A stretch of DNA of 64,000 nucleotides from Hoeflea_A sp963921345 (GTDB lineage Bacteria > Pseudomonadota > Alphaproteobacteria > Rhizobiales > Rhizobiaceae): positions 1 through 64,000 of the forward strand of contig CAWUFE020000005.1 in the NCBI GenBank assembly GCA_963921345.3. The letters are read 5' to 3'. The position numbers and the translations under genes were made by a program. Shown here in pieces: positions 49,624 through 58,590 of the stretch. The notes under the pieces were generated by a model, which was not told the origin of the DNA, ran no database searches, and was given only the letters and a program-made list of their open reading frames with translations. Numbering within the stretch: the first letter of the stretch is position 1; each line of letters starts with the position of its first letter.

Positions 49624-50247
49624 TTACTCCGGAGTGGTCTCATCCATGGTAGCCGTGTCTGCCGTGGCGGTCTCCGGCCAGAGCGCTTCGAGCGGAAAAC
49701 TGGTGGAGTTGAAGGGCGGCAGCGAGACCGAACCTTCGTCGGCCATAACCCCTGTCAGTGCCCATTGATTTCCCTGGAGTGCAAACACCTGCAGTGTTCG
49801 GTTATGGGGATCCAGAAACCAGAGATACGGTATGCCTTCAAGGGCATAGATGGTGCGTTTTTCAAGATCGAGAGCCCGCGTGGCTGGCGTTACGACTTCA
49901 CAGACCCAATCGGGGGAAGGAAACGAACGCCACTCATCGCCGGGAAGCGCAGGCACTTTTCTACGGTCCCAGCCCGTCAGGTTTGGAACCAGGACATCCT
50001 CGCCCGGATAGATTTCCGGTTCCCGGAATATCCACCACTGGTCATGCGTGGCATCATCGCCTCCAAGACGGCCGTTCAGGCGTATTTCCAGAGCGCGAGT
50101 GGTGTAAAGCGCCGCCGTATCAGGACGCGATTGAAGGTGCAGTTCGCCGTTGACGATTTCCGCAAGCTTGCCGTGGGGCGCGTCTATCACGTCCTGATAG
50201 GTCGCCCTGCGTCGCGGTTTTGGTGTCAGGCTGTCACTGGTGTTCAT
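49624..50247 (-). CDS. Uma2 family (DUF820) restriction-endonuclease-fold protein
   Basis: 207 aa, start MNTSDSLTPKPRRRATYQDV. It closely parallels the protein at 390-1073: EDVLVPNLTGWDRRK, SPDWVCEVVTPATRALDLEK, EGIPYLWFLDPHNRT and FPLEALWPE. Probably a paralogue from duplication on this replicon. PD-(D/E)xK-type fold; role unknown. Confidence 0.85.
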   Translation of the reverse strand: MNTSDSLTPKPRRRATYQDVIDAPHGKLAEIVNGELHLQSRPDTAALYTTRALEIRLNGRLGGDDATHDQWWIFREPEIYPGEDVLVPNLTGWDRRKVPALPGDEWRSFPSPDWVCEVVTPATRALDLEKRTIYALEGIPYLWFLDPHNRTLQVFALQGNQWALTGVMADEGSVSLPPFNSTSFPLEALWPETATADTATMDETTPE

Positions 50248-50352
50248 CGGCGTTCAAACTCCCATCGCGTTCTGACCTCGTGGGGAGCATTGGAAGCGCT
50301 ACATACACTGCTGGGAGCTGGGAAGGAAAGGCAGAGCTCCGCGCGTGGACAG

Positions 50353-51228
50353 TCATTTCGGTGTCAGCGCTTGATTATGAGTTTTCCCCAGTTCGGCCAG
50401 GATCGCCTCAGCCCTCGCATGGCGCAATTCCGTGGGAGGGTGGTTCATGAGATACGACGCCATGAACGTATTAGCCGGTCGAGCATCTAGCGGTGCATTA
50501 TGGTCCAGAAAGTCTGACAATCCGGTATCGCGCGTCAGACACACCGCGTAGGCATCTGCCCGATACTCCGCCGGTTGCAATAGCAACCTCTCCACAAAAT
50601 CTGTCACATTCAAGACCAGCCAAGCAAGAAGGCCAATAAGGAATATTGGTAAGATCAGGAACAGGAGCACGAAACAAATCCATCCACCAATTTTTGAGAC
50701 GGGTCTAAGGATGAAGTACCAAATCAATATCAAGGGGTGAAGAGCGGCCATCTTCACGGAACCGTACAACGTATCCTTATTGACCAAATGCCCTAACTCA
50801 TGAGCAAGCGCCGCTCGCGCCTGGTTTTTGTCTACCTTTAGCATGCCGGTGGTCAAAGCCACCGACATTGAACCAAAGGCCATGGCATTGGGCGCCTCAT
50901 CTGAAATCATCCGCAACCGCAGACTCGGTAGGGGGCCAACGCCGCATACAATGCTGCGCGTTTCTAGCTCACTGACAAACGTATTGAGCTTCTTCAGCTC
51001 ACGGGGAGAAGGTTGACGCGTGTTCAGTGTCAGATCTTGAAATCTGTCACCAAAAGACGTCAGATTCATCACAATCCAAACCGCATAGAGTGCTATCAGC
51101 AAATAAGCCAAATATTCTTGTTCTTTCCCCGTCATAAACCACCCGGCAACAGCCACTATCGCCGAGAGCGTAGCTAAACCGACCCCGACATGGAAAGCCA
51201 GCAAAACAAACCGTAAAATATTGATCAT
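50353..51228 (-). CDS. M48-family membrane metalloprotease (HtpX-like)
   Basis: The 291-aa product has two N-terminal membrane segments, a zinc motif LAHELGHLVNKD (His143, Glu144, His147), two further hydrophobic segments around 165-210 and a third ligand region QPAEYRADAYAV. This is the HtpX plan, an inner-membrane protease for membrane protein quality control. The gene stands alone. Confidence 0.88.
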   Translation of the reverse strand: MINILRFVLLAFHVGVGLATLSAIVAVAGWFMTGKEQEYLAYLLIALYAVWIVMNLTSFGDRFQDLTLNTRQPSPRELKKLNTFVSELETRSIVCGVGPLPSLRLRMISDEAPNAMAFGSMSVALTTGMLKVDKNQARAALAHELGHLVNKDTLYGSVKMAALHPLILIWYFILRPVSKIGGWICFVLLFLILPIFLIGLLAWLVLNVTDFVERLLLQPAEYRADAYAVCLTRDTGLSDFLDHNAPLDARPANTFMASYLMNHPPTELRHARAEAILAELGKTHNQALTPK

Positions 51229-51691
51229 TGAACAATAAACCCCCTAAGAAATCATCCGGGAATTCAAAGGTAACGGTTGAGAAAAAGGCGGCTGCTGCAG
51301 ATTCGCGGTGATTAAATGCTGTCCATGGCGAGTGTCCCTAACAAATTCAGCCGAGCCTGTGCGTGCGATAAACCCCGGGTTCTCCCTATACCAGCGCTCC
51401 AGGCTGATCGAGCAATCATCCAGTTGCGCACCAACTGGTTTTGGATGAAAGCGATCGCTTGTCCGCTATAATGCAATAGAGGGCGCCGTGCTACTTCTAT
51501 AAGTTGCATAGCCGGAAGGTGCAATTTCCAAGGTGCTGTTTTCCGAAAGCAGACCTTGCGACGCTGAAGCGGTACATGAATGCACGCCAAGCAAAAACCT
51601 GATCGGCGATTGATTCTCATGGGCGTTCTGACTGTACTGTCCCTCCATCAGCATGTCACGACCCGTTCAACGCACACCATGGAAGCAAGAA
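51229..51691. other. Intergenic region before the cold-shock gene
   Basis: 463 bp with only unconvincing frames (for example 51312-51620 on the minus strand, beginning MRINRRSGF). The part just before 51692 is a likely long 5' leader of the cold-shock mRNA, which in this family is often temperature-responsive. Confidence 0.4.
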
Positions 51692-51922
51692 ATGAACACG
51701 GATACATCCGCCAGGGTCGGCAAGGTAAAGTTTTTCAACGTCGAGAGAGGCTTCGGCTTCATCTCGCCGGATACCGGTGAGCCGGATGTCTTCGTGCCTG
51801 TTTCCCAGCTCATGGATTCGGGGCTGGGAACTCTCGTGGAAGGGCAGAAGGTCAGCTTCGAATCCAGACAGGACAAGCGCGGCAGAGGATTGCAGGCCTT
51901 CAACCTAAAGCTCATCGACTGA
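51692..51922 (+). CDS. Cold-shock protein (CspA family)
   Basis: 76 aa, MNTDTSARVGKVKFFNVERG, with RNP1-like RGFGFISPD and RNP2-like DVFVPVS, a single OB-fold nucleic acid chaperone. The start is set by an AAGAA upstream and the conserved N-terminus; the longer frame adds 13 unrelated residues. Confidence 0.92.
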   Translation: MNTDTSARVGKVKFFNVERGFGFISPDTGEPDVFVPVSQLMDSGLGTLVEGQKVSFESRQDKRGRGLQAFNLKLID

Positions 51923-52146
51923 TTGACGTAACGCGATCCGCGACATCGACGCCGGTGCTGGTCTTTTTCCATGATTTCGTTGATCTGTGGGGCTGACGGC
52001 GCCTGAATCGACAGTACCACAATGAGGCCGGTCAATGTCCCGCCACGCGGTTTTCATGGCTGTGCCCTTGCGATGACTGATGGTCTGGAGGGAGTATCAG
52101 AAAATTCGTATTTGGGCGGCCATAGTGAGAAAAAAGGAGATCTCCT
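51923..52146. other. Short non-coding stretch between csp and an IS256 remnant
   Basis: 224 bp without a recognisable gene. Confidence 0.35.
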
Positions 52147-52200
52147 GTGGCTCGACGCAAACAACCGAAGATATCAGATGCACTTGTGGACCAGGAGCGC
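52147..52200 (+). pseudogene. IS256-family transposase, N-terminal scrap
   Basis: A GTG preceded by AAGGAG encodes MARRKQPKISDALVDQ, very close to the IS256-type start MARRKxPxIPDALLDQ. Similarity ends after about 16-18 residues, at the 3' end of repC. It is an IS remnant with its ribosome site preserved. Confidence 0.65.
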
Positions 52201-52264
52201 CGTCGCCCGACACCGCGCACGGGGATTACGGGGGATCGCAACGCCGGTTTCGTTGCGTCAGGTC

Positions 52265-53989
52265 TCATTGCCGCTCCTTCCATTTCCTGGCAAATGTTGC
52301 GAACACGGTAGCGATGTTTGGCGATGTCATGTCGATGGAATTGCGGCGGCAGAAGCGTCGGAATTCGTCGGCGACGCGGTCGACATCGGGGGTTGGTTTT
52401 GGCGCCTTTTGGCGCACGATATCGGCCCATTTGCCGAAGGCGATGGATCCGCCTGGCGGGAAGGTGTCCGCGGTTGGCGGCGCCGCCTCCGGATCCGGGT
52501 CGGTTGCCATGTCAACCGGCCTTTCGGCCCGGTCTGCGGCCGGGTTGTCGGCATTTTTGCCTGCCAGGCCGTGCAGGGATCGTGCGATGCGCAACTGTCC
52601 GGCCTTTCCTCGTTTGGTGAGGGTTCTGAGGTATGCGCCCGGGTTGAAAACGTCGCCCTGAGCGGCCTTCTGGACGGTGACGGCGGTTGCCGCGATGGCG
52701 ATATCGGGTCCCAGCGCGTCGCTTGCTTCCTCGAAGACCTGTGGATTGATATCGGCGCCGGCACACAGTGCGCTGCCGCTGCCGCGCAGGGCCTGCCAGT
52801 CGGCAAGTGCGCCTGGCGCCGCCCCCTCGATGGCGGGGCAGGCGTCGCGCAGCAGGCCGATGGAGAGGTGCAGCACGTCATCATCGGCGGTGTTGGTTTC
52901 AAACCCGGCGCCTTCCGCGGAACCATTGCTATCCGCAACCGCAGGCTGTTTTACCAAATCACCGGCGGAATCAACCGCTTCCACCTGTGATTGCTTGTTT
53001 TCCTGAGCGTTTGCCGCAGGCTTTTTTTCGAAAGCCATGCTGCCGTAGGCAGCCTCATGTAATTGAGTATCGTCCATGTTCGTCGGGTTTACCCGACGGT
53101 TATGGGCGATGCCGTTTTGATTACAGATTCCAGAATTGGAAGTTGGAGCTGTAGTTGTATTGGGTGTCAACATCTTGACACCGCGGTGTCCGGTTTTTGA
53201 CACATCCGACTGAGGTTCCGTCGGCCTGCATGCCCTGTCATACAAGGCTTCCAACTCATCATACAGCACCTCGAAGTCCGCCACCTGTCGCATCAACCCA
53301 TCCAGGTCCCGCGGACAGCGCTCACACAGGACCTCGCGGCGGGCCATGGCATGGCAAAAGGCGGCCTCCGTATCGTCATCGAGGCCGCGCTCGCGGGCGC
53401 TGGCGATCAGTGAGCGGATGTCCTTGTCGAGCACCGTGCGGCGACGGCGTAACCGCTTCATCTCCTTCGCCTCTTCCTCGGACGCCTCGACGATCGCGCT
53501 GAACTCCTCATATCGCATGGCAAGCGGAGACAGGTCGATGCCGAAGGCCTCGATGATGCGGCCCTCGGCGTCGCGCTTGCCGTGGCGCCTACAGGTGGGA
53601 CCGTCGCGCCAGGTGATGAGACCGGCATCGGTCAGGCCGCGCAGGTGATAGCGCACCGTGTTGACCGGAGCACCCATCCGACGCGCCAGCCAGGCATTGG
53701 ATGGCCAAACGACCGGACCGATGCCGCCGGCATCGCTCCAGTCCATCGCCTTCGACGAGGCGAAGAGTTGGTCGAGCAGCGCCAGCTTGATCGGACCGAT
53801 CCCCAGGACGGGGCCGGCGAGCTTGACCATCTTCAGGGCGGCCGAGCGCGACACATCGGATGCGCCCTCCTGGTGGTAGGCCCGCGCATGCTTGCGCGAG
53901 CGCACTGATCCGGGGGTCGTGCGCCGCAGGCCGGCCCCCGAATAGGCCGGCGCTGACGTCGTGCCACCGGCTGCTTTGTACGTATCCAT
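52265..53989 (-). CDS. repC: RepC-type plasmid replication initiator
   Basis: The 574-aa product starts MDTYKAAGGTTSAP. The N-terminal HTH-rich region (LALLDQLFASSKAMDW, NAWLARRMGAPVNTVRYHLR) and the C-terminal region (FEEASDALGPDIAIAATAV, NPGAYLRTLTKRGKAGQL) are typical of RepC initiators of repABC replicons. No repA or repB lies next to it; the only partition ATPase in the window is at 3.3-4.0 kb. The AT-richer middle (about 53.1 kb) is a plausible origin, since repABC origins lie within repC. Confidence 0.88.
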   Translation of the reverse strand: MDTYKAAGGTTSAPAYSGAGLRRTTPGSVRSRKHARAYHQEGASDVSRSAALKMVKLAGPVLGIGPIKLALLDQLFASSKAMDWSDAGGIGPVVWPSNAWLARRMGAPVNTVRYHLRGLTDAGLITWRDGPTCRRHGKRDAEGRIIEAFGIDLSPLAMRYEEFSAIVEASEEEAKEMKRLRRRRTVLDKDIRSLIASARERGLDDDTEAAFCHAMARREVLCERCPRDLDGLMRQVADFEVLYDELEALYDRACRPTEPQSDVSKTGHRGVKMLTPNTTTAPTSNSGICNQNGIAHNRRVNPTNMDDTQLHEAAYGSMAFEKKPAANAQENKQSQVEAVDSAGDLVKQPAVADSNGSAEGAGFETNTADDDVLHLSIGLLRDACPAIEGAAPGALADWQALRGSGSALCAGADINPQVFEEASDALGPDIAIAATAVTVQKAAQGDVFNPGAYLRTLTKRGKAGQLRIARSLHGLAGKNADNPAADRAERPVDMATDPDPEAAPPTADTFPPGGSIAFGKWADIVRQKAPKPTPDVDRVADEFRRFCRRNSIDMTSPNIATVFATFARKWKERQ

Positions 53990-54076
53990 AACTGCTTTCC
54001 TCGATCCTCGTATGGACCGCCGGAAAGGCAGGGACGGGCCTGTCGCAGGACGCAAAAATCCGTGGCAAGAAAAGAC

Positions 54077-54105
54077 TTGCAATCGCGCCGTTTCTCTGGG
54101 AAGAT
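54077..54105 (+). promoter_or_regulatory. Candidate promoter of the antisense RNA upstream of repC
   Basis: TTGCAA (54077-54082) and GAAGAT (54100-54105) are 17 bp apart, on the strand opposite repC. Confidence 0.45.
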
Positions 54106-54111
54106 CGGATC

Positions 54112-54203
54112 ACCATTCTTAGGGTGACCGCTGGAACTGTTGCGAGCAGTTCCGATCCGTTAGAGAGAGACAGTTATGAAGCCCGCCCTCCCGGCGGGTT
54201 TTC
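54112..54203 (+). ncRNA. Candidate counter-transcribed RNA controlling repC
   Basis: Opposite to the repC leader, a region of about 90 nt has a hairpin with a perfect 7-bp stem (GGAACTG, 54133-54139, with CAGTTCC, 54147-54153) and then a Rho-independent terminator (CCCGCC 54182-54187, GGCGGG 54193-54198, TTTT 54199-54202). In repABC plasmids a small antisense RNA of this layout between repB and repC inhibits RepC synthesis and sets incompatibility. The role here is inferred from position and structure. Confidence 0.6.
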
Positions 54204-54534
54204 TGCTTTCGTAGGGGCTTTTCCCTTCCCTTTCAAAAGACGGTTTCATGGCATCGGTCGGCGCGAATCACGCCGGCCGACCAAGCGAGCATGGCAGAGA
54301 CATGCCGGTTTTCAAAATCGGGCTTCTCGTGCAACAATCGCAAAATTGCCGCCGGCGATAGCCGGCTCGCGGACTTATACGAAGTTGGATGTGTGGACGG
54401 CGTGATTCGCGTCCCGGGGGCGCCCTTTTGGCCGCCCGTTCGGGCCGAGGCGCGAATCAGTAATTTGCAGGCGGCTTGCCAGCGGGACCGATTTACACTA
54501 GGTTCGCAACCATTGCGTGAGGCGGAGAGGTCCA
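54204..54534. other. Leader region between the antisense RNA and the pilus operon
   Basis: 331 bp with likely promoter elements for the rightward operon. An open frame runs through it in phase with the LysM/TcpQ gene but with no typical coding character. Confidence 0.4.
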
Positions 54535-55577
54535 ATGCAGGGAATGCCCCCCCCCACAAGTCAAGGGGAAAATCAAGGCTAGGCCGTAGTTTTCTACAGC
54601 CACTTGGCGAATGTTTTCCATACCCATTCGGCACCATCCCAAAGGCGCAGGCGCTCGTCTCTCGTCGCCTTTGCGCCAATATCCGGCTGACCCTATGCAT
54701 ATTCGCAGCGCTTTGTCCAATGTCCGCAACCGGACTGTCGGCCGCAACGACCGCCAGCACGCAAGCCGCCGTGATCCGATGCCCGCACTGGCAGGCGTTC
54801 GCACCGCCCGTGCATCTGGCCAGCGCTGAGGAACGCAAGAGCCGAACCGTATTTGAAAAGACACCGGCAGGACACATCGTTCCGGCCAAAAAACGAATCA
54901 CTTCCGGGCGCGCCGGGTCGAAAGACGGTACGCCTCAGAGCACCAATGTGGCCGCCCAGCATTCCGCACCGGGTACCCGGCAGAGGTCGGCAAGATCGAT
55001 CTGCCCGACGTACATCGTGCGTCCAGGCGAGACGCTGTTTTCCATCGCCGCCGCGCGTCTCGGCAACGGCAAACACTGGACACGGATCCGTGACGCCAAC
55101 GGCAATCTCGATCCGGCCAGGCTGAAGCCGGGCATGCAACTGACCATGCCCTGCACAACAACGGTTCCTCGGGGCGACCCGACGTTGACGGTTCGTCGTG
55201 GGAACCCGACCTTGGTGGCCGGGGCAGCGGGTGCAAAAGCGGGTACGGTCACGGCAAGCCGGAACGCCGGCAAGACCAATCCGCGCGCCAGCAGCGTAAA
55301 AGCGAAAGCCAATGCGGTTGTCGCCGCACCAAAGCCGCCACCTGTCTGGACGGCGAAGAAGGGCGAGACGTTCCGCGCCGTGATCGAGCGCTGGGCAAAA
55401 CGCGCCGGCCATACCGTCATCATCGACACAAGCGATGCCTGGACCATCCATGTCGCCGTCGAGCTGCAGGGTGATTTCAAGACCGCCATCGGCCATCTGG
55501 TGCGCGGCCTCTCCCATGACGGTGTCGCGCCGCCGGTGCGCATCTATCCCAACAAGGTCGTGAGGGTCGGACTGTGA
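54535..55577 (+). CDS. LysM and TcpQ-like (PilL-type) pilus protein; start separated by a C9 tract
   Basis: The main frame encodes a signal-like segment (LTLCIFAALCPMSATGLSA), a LysM domain (YIVRPGETLFSIAAARLGNGK), a Pro/Ala linker, and a TcpQ-like C-terminal domain (WTAKKGETFRAVIERWAKRAG, FKTAIGHLVRGLSHDG) as in PilL-type proteins that support a secretin. The only good start is ATG 54535 with GGAGAGG 4 bp upstream, but it is one frame off: with C9 at 54547-54555 it stops at 54580, with C10 it would read into the main frame. TTG near 54513 is an alternative in-frame start. Confidence 0.65.
54547..54555 (+). repeat. C9 homopolymer near the start of the LysM/TcpQ gene
   Basis: Nine consecutive C residues between the ATG with ribosome site and the signal peptide. 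One added C aligns the frames. Either a phase-variable tract or a base-calling error. Confidence 0.6.
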
Positions 55578-57058
55578 TGGCGCGGTTCCCTCATATGGCA
55601 GCCCTGATCGGCCTGGTCATGCTGGCCGGCTGTGGGGGCAAGACCATCCAGCAGGATGTGACCGACGGCCTTGCGACCGGCAAGGCCCGCGCGGCCCAGC
55701 AGCAGGCGCGTCTCGATGCTGCCCGCCGAGGCCATGTGATCGAGGAGGCGCTGCCGTATTTCGGGCGGCAGGTCGAGGTCAGGCCCGGCAGCCGCCAGGG
55801 CAAGCCGCTGCCGAAGAAGTTCGAGGGCGCAAAGGGTATCGCACTCGCCATCGAGGGAAAGGCCGATGTCCGCGCCATCGCCGATGCCATCACCGCCGCG
55901 ACCAAAATTCCGGTCTCGGTGCGCACCCGATACATCCGGCCCGACGGATCGGTGATCGCCGTGCCCATCGGAACACGCATGGCGGTCGATTACGAGGGAC
56001 CGCTCTCGGCCTTCCTCGACAAGCTGTCGGCCCGCATGGATGTCGCCTGGACCCATGACGGCCGAGCAATAGCCATCGACCGCATGACAACGACCGAGTG
56101 GAAGGTGCCATTGCCGCGCGCAACCACCACGGTCAGCGACACGATCGACGGCGAGGGCATCAACATCGCCACACAGCGCCAACTCGACCCCTGGGCCGAA
56201 CTGGAGGCGCGACTGGCGCCGCTGGCCCCGGCGCCGGCCCGCGTCACCTTCTCGAAGGAGGCCGGACGGGTCCAGGTCTTCGGGCCGCCTTCCGTCCAGC
56301 GCGCCGTCGCCAAGGTGCTCGACGATGTTGTTGCAACCGCCTCCAAACGCATCGCGCTGGAGGTTGCGGTCTTCTTCGTCGACAGCGATCGCGCCGAAGA
56401 GTTCGGGGCGCGTCTCAACAGCCGTGGCACACTCGGCACCGTTGCCGGACAGGCGGTCAACGTGGCTGCCAACTATGGCGGGGCGGCTCTGGACCTGGCA
56501 ACGGCCGGCGGGGCCGTGACACTGTCGCGCGGGGCCGCATCGATCCGCCTCGAGGCGCTCGCTCGCGACGCGGCCGTCGTCGATTACCGCATCGGCTCGA
56601 CTACGGTGCAGAGCGGCGTCATCGCGCCGATCTCGCTCACCCGCACGCAAAGCTACAACCGTCGCACGGCGACCAGCACACAGGACGGGGTGACCACGGG
56701 CGGCCAGGAGACGCAGGAGTTCGAGACCGGTATCGTGATTGCCGCCCTGCCGCGACTTGTTGACCGGAACCAGCTGCATCTGGGGCTCGCCATCACCCAG
56801 CGCGACCTGGTGCGCATCGATGAGGAAACCGGGTTTCCCGTCATCGACGAGCGCGCCATCCGATCCGAGGCCGTGCTCGCCACCGGCGAGACGCTGATCG
56901 TCTCCGGCTACGAACAACAGCGCTCGGAACGCCAGGAGAGCGGTATCGGCCTCTTCCGCAAGATCGGCCTTGGCGGCCGCAACGCCGCCGAGAACCGGAG
57001 GGTGCGCATGTATGTGCTGATCAGGCCGGCAATCCTGGCGGCGGGGAGGCGGTCATGA
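55577..57058 (+). CDS. PilN-type secretin lipoprotein (type IVb pilus)
   Basis: A 493-aa protein with a lipobox (LIGLVMLAGCGG, Cys19), an N-terminal secretin domain (ADVRAIADAITAATKIPVSV), and C-terminal secretin sequence (LEVAVFFVDSDRAEEFGARL, EFETGIVIAALPRLVDRNQL, GETLIVSGYEQQ). It forms the outer-membrane pore for pilus passage. Its start overlaps the stop of the preceding gene by 1 bp and its stop overlaps the next start by 4 bp. Confidence 0.85.
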   Translation: MARFPHMAALIGLVMLAGCGGKTIQQDVTDGLATGKARAAQQQARLDAARRGHVIEEALPYFGRQVEVRPGSRQGKPLPKKFEGAKGIALAIEGKADVRAIADAITAATKIPVSVRTRYIRPDGSVIAVPIGTRMAVDYEGPLSAFLDKLSARMDVAWTHDGRAIAIDRMTTTEWKVPLPRATTTVSDTIDGEGINIATQRQLDPWAELEARLAPLAPAPARVTFSKEAGRVQVFGPPSVQRAVAKVLDDVVATASKRIALEVAVFFVDSDRAEEFGARLNSRGTLGTVAGQAVNVAANYGGAALDLATAGGAVTLSRGAASIRLEALARDAAVVDYRIGSTTVQSGVIAPISLTRTQSYNRRTATSTQDGVTTGGQETQEFETGIVIAALPRLVDRNQLHLGLAITQRDLVRIDEETGFPVIDERAIRSEAVLATGETLIVSGYEQQRSERQESGIGLFRKIGLGGRNAAENRRVRMYVLIRPAILAAGRRS

Positions 57059-58590
57059 CCGACGACCGGCTCTATTGGCTCAAGGGTGATCATGAGCAGA
57101 ACGCTGGCACCGACCCAGACGTGGGTATCGGAGTGGACGCCTCCACCGACCCAATAGCGGCGGGAGACCCGCCGGGGAACGCTGGCACCGACCTGCTGCT
57201 GGCCGGGCTGGAATGGGGCCAAGACGACGCCCGACCCGGTCGGCTGGGCGCACGGCCGGCAATGCTCGAATGGCGCGGCTCACGCACCACAATTCGCGCC
57301 GATGCCATCCAGGCCGCAAGCCGCAACGGGTTTCCAGCCGCCACAGGCTCGCTGCTGGCGCAGATGTGCCTGGCCGTCGAGCGGGAAAAGCAGCAGGGCG
57401 ACCCAGTGACGGCGGGAAACCCGCCGGAGGACGCCGGCTGCGGCCATGGTGCTTACGATCACAGTGCTGGCGGGCACGCTGCCAACCGGCTCGACGGATT
57501 GTGGGTCTTCGTCGCCAGGGTCAGCCCAATCGATGATGACGATACGGTGCTCTGGTGGCTCGGCGGTACGGAAGGCGGCCGACCGTCGCACACGGTGCCG
57601 GAAGAACTGTGCGACAGCCTGCGCGATCTGGTGCGCGCCCTGGCCAACATCGTCGCGACATCGCCCCATCTTGCCGGCATCGCCGTTACGCCGTCATCGG
57701 CTGACAGGCTCCTCGACGCGATCGAGGAGACGGCACCGCAAGTCCCGTTGCCGTTCACCGTCACGCCGTTGGCAATCGGCGAATCGTCAGGAGGACCTGA
57801 CGGTGAAGGCCCGCTGTTCGAGGAACCGCCACAGCACAGGGCAGCCACGATCGCGGCAGGCGCCATCGGATGCGTCATGCTGGCCGCCGGCATGGCCTGG
57901 TATGGCGGTCTGTTCGCACCACAGGCCCCGCCGGAACCCGAGATCACCTTCACTGTTCCGGTTGAGGGCGCGGTGCGAAGCACCTGTCTCGACGGCATGA
58001 CCCGGGCCTGGCCACGCATGCCGGGATGGCGAATTGCAGCAACGGGATGCGCCCGACCCGGTTCCCTGCCAAACGATATCCCGGTGTCAGCCGTGGCTGC
58101 CAACAACGCGGAATGGATCGAGGATCGTGGTGCATCGGCGTCGATCGTCTCTGGCGACGGTGTCGTCGTCGCCTGGCGCGCCTATGATCGGGACGGGGAG
58201 GCCAACGCGGTGCTGACCGCGGCCGCCGCCGGCGAACTGGTCAAGGCGCATCTTGAGGAGCAGGGGTCTTCGCATGGCCATACGACAACGGGCGATGATG
58301 ACGGACGCCTGGTCCTGTGGCGCCGCCTGCCACTCGAAACACGGCAGGCAAGTCCCGGTGGCTTTGCGCCCGTTGCGGAGATCGAACGGGCGCTGGCCCA
58401 GGCCTTCGTCGATGTGCCCGATGCGGTGCGCGTCGACGGCAACAGTGTCACCGTGACCGTCAGCGACCCGCCGGACCGCGCCCTCGATCGACTGAACGCC
58501 GCCGGGCCGCAAGCCGACCTGCTGGCCGTCGAACGGCGTGACGATCGCACTGTCCTGCGGCTCAGGCCAGGCAACGGGGAGGCCGGTTGA
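57055..58590 (+). CDS. PilO-type pilus accessory protein
   Basis: The 511-aa protein has a cytoplasmic N-terminal part of about 260 residues, one membrane segment (AATIAAGAIGCVMLAAGMAW, about residue 262) and a periplasmic C-terminal part. This size and topology, and the position directly after the secretin gene, fit PilO of R64-type thin pili, which links inner-membrane machinery to the secretin. Sequence identity to PilO is weak, so the assignment is partly positional. Confidence 0.65.
   Translation: MTDDRLYWLKGDHEQNAGTDPDVGIGVDASTDPIAAGDPPGNAGTDLLLAGLEWGQDDARPGRLGARPAMLEWRGSRTTIRADAIQAASRNGFPAATGSLLAQMCLAVEREKQQGDPVTAGNPPEDAGCGHGAYDHSAGGHAANRLDGLWVFVARVSPIDDDDTVLWWLGGTEGGRPSHTVPEELCDSLRDLVRALANIVATSPHLAGIAVTPSSADRLLDAIEETAPQVPLPFTVTPLAIGESSGGPDGEGPLFEEPPQHRAATIAAGAIGCVMLAAGMAWYGGLFAPQAPPEPEITFTVPVEGAVRSTCLDGMTRAWPRMPGWRIAATGCARPGSLPNDIPVSAVAANNAEWIEDRGASASIVSGDGVVVAWRAYDRDGEANAVLTAAAAGELVKAHLEEQGSSHGHTTTGDDDGRLVLWRRLPLETRQASPGGFAPVAEIERALAQAFVDVPDAVRVDGNSVTVTVSDPPDRALDRLNAAGPQADLLAVERRDDRTVLRLRPGNGEAG

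Noticed and set aside
55544..56917. 457-aa leftward frame opposite the secretin gene
   Set aside because: Composition-driven antisense frame; the rightward frame carries a lipobox and secretin motifs.
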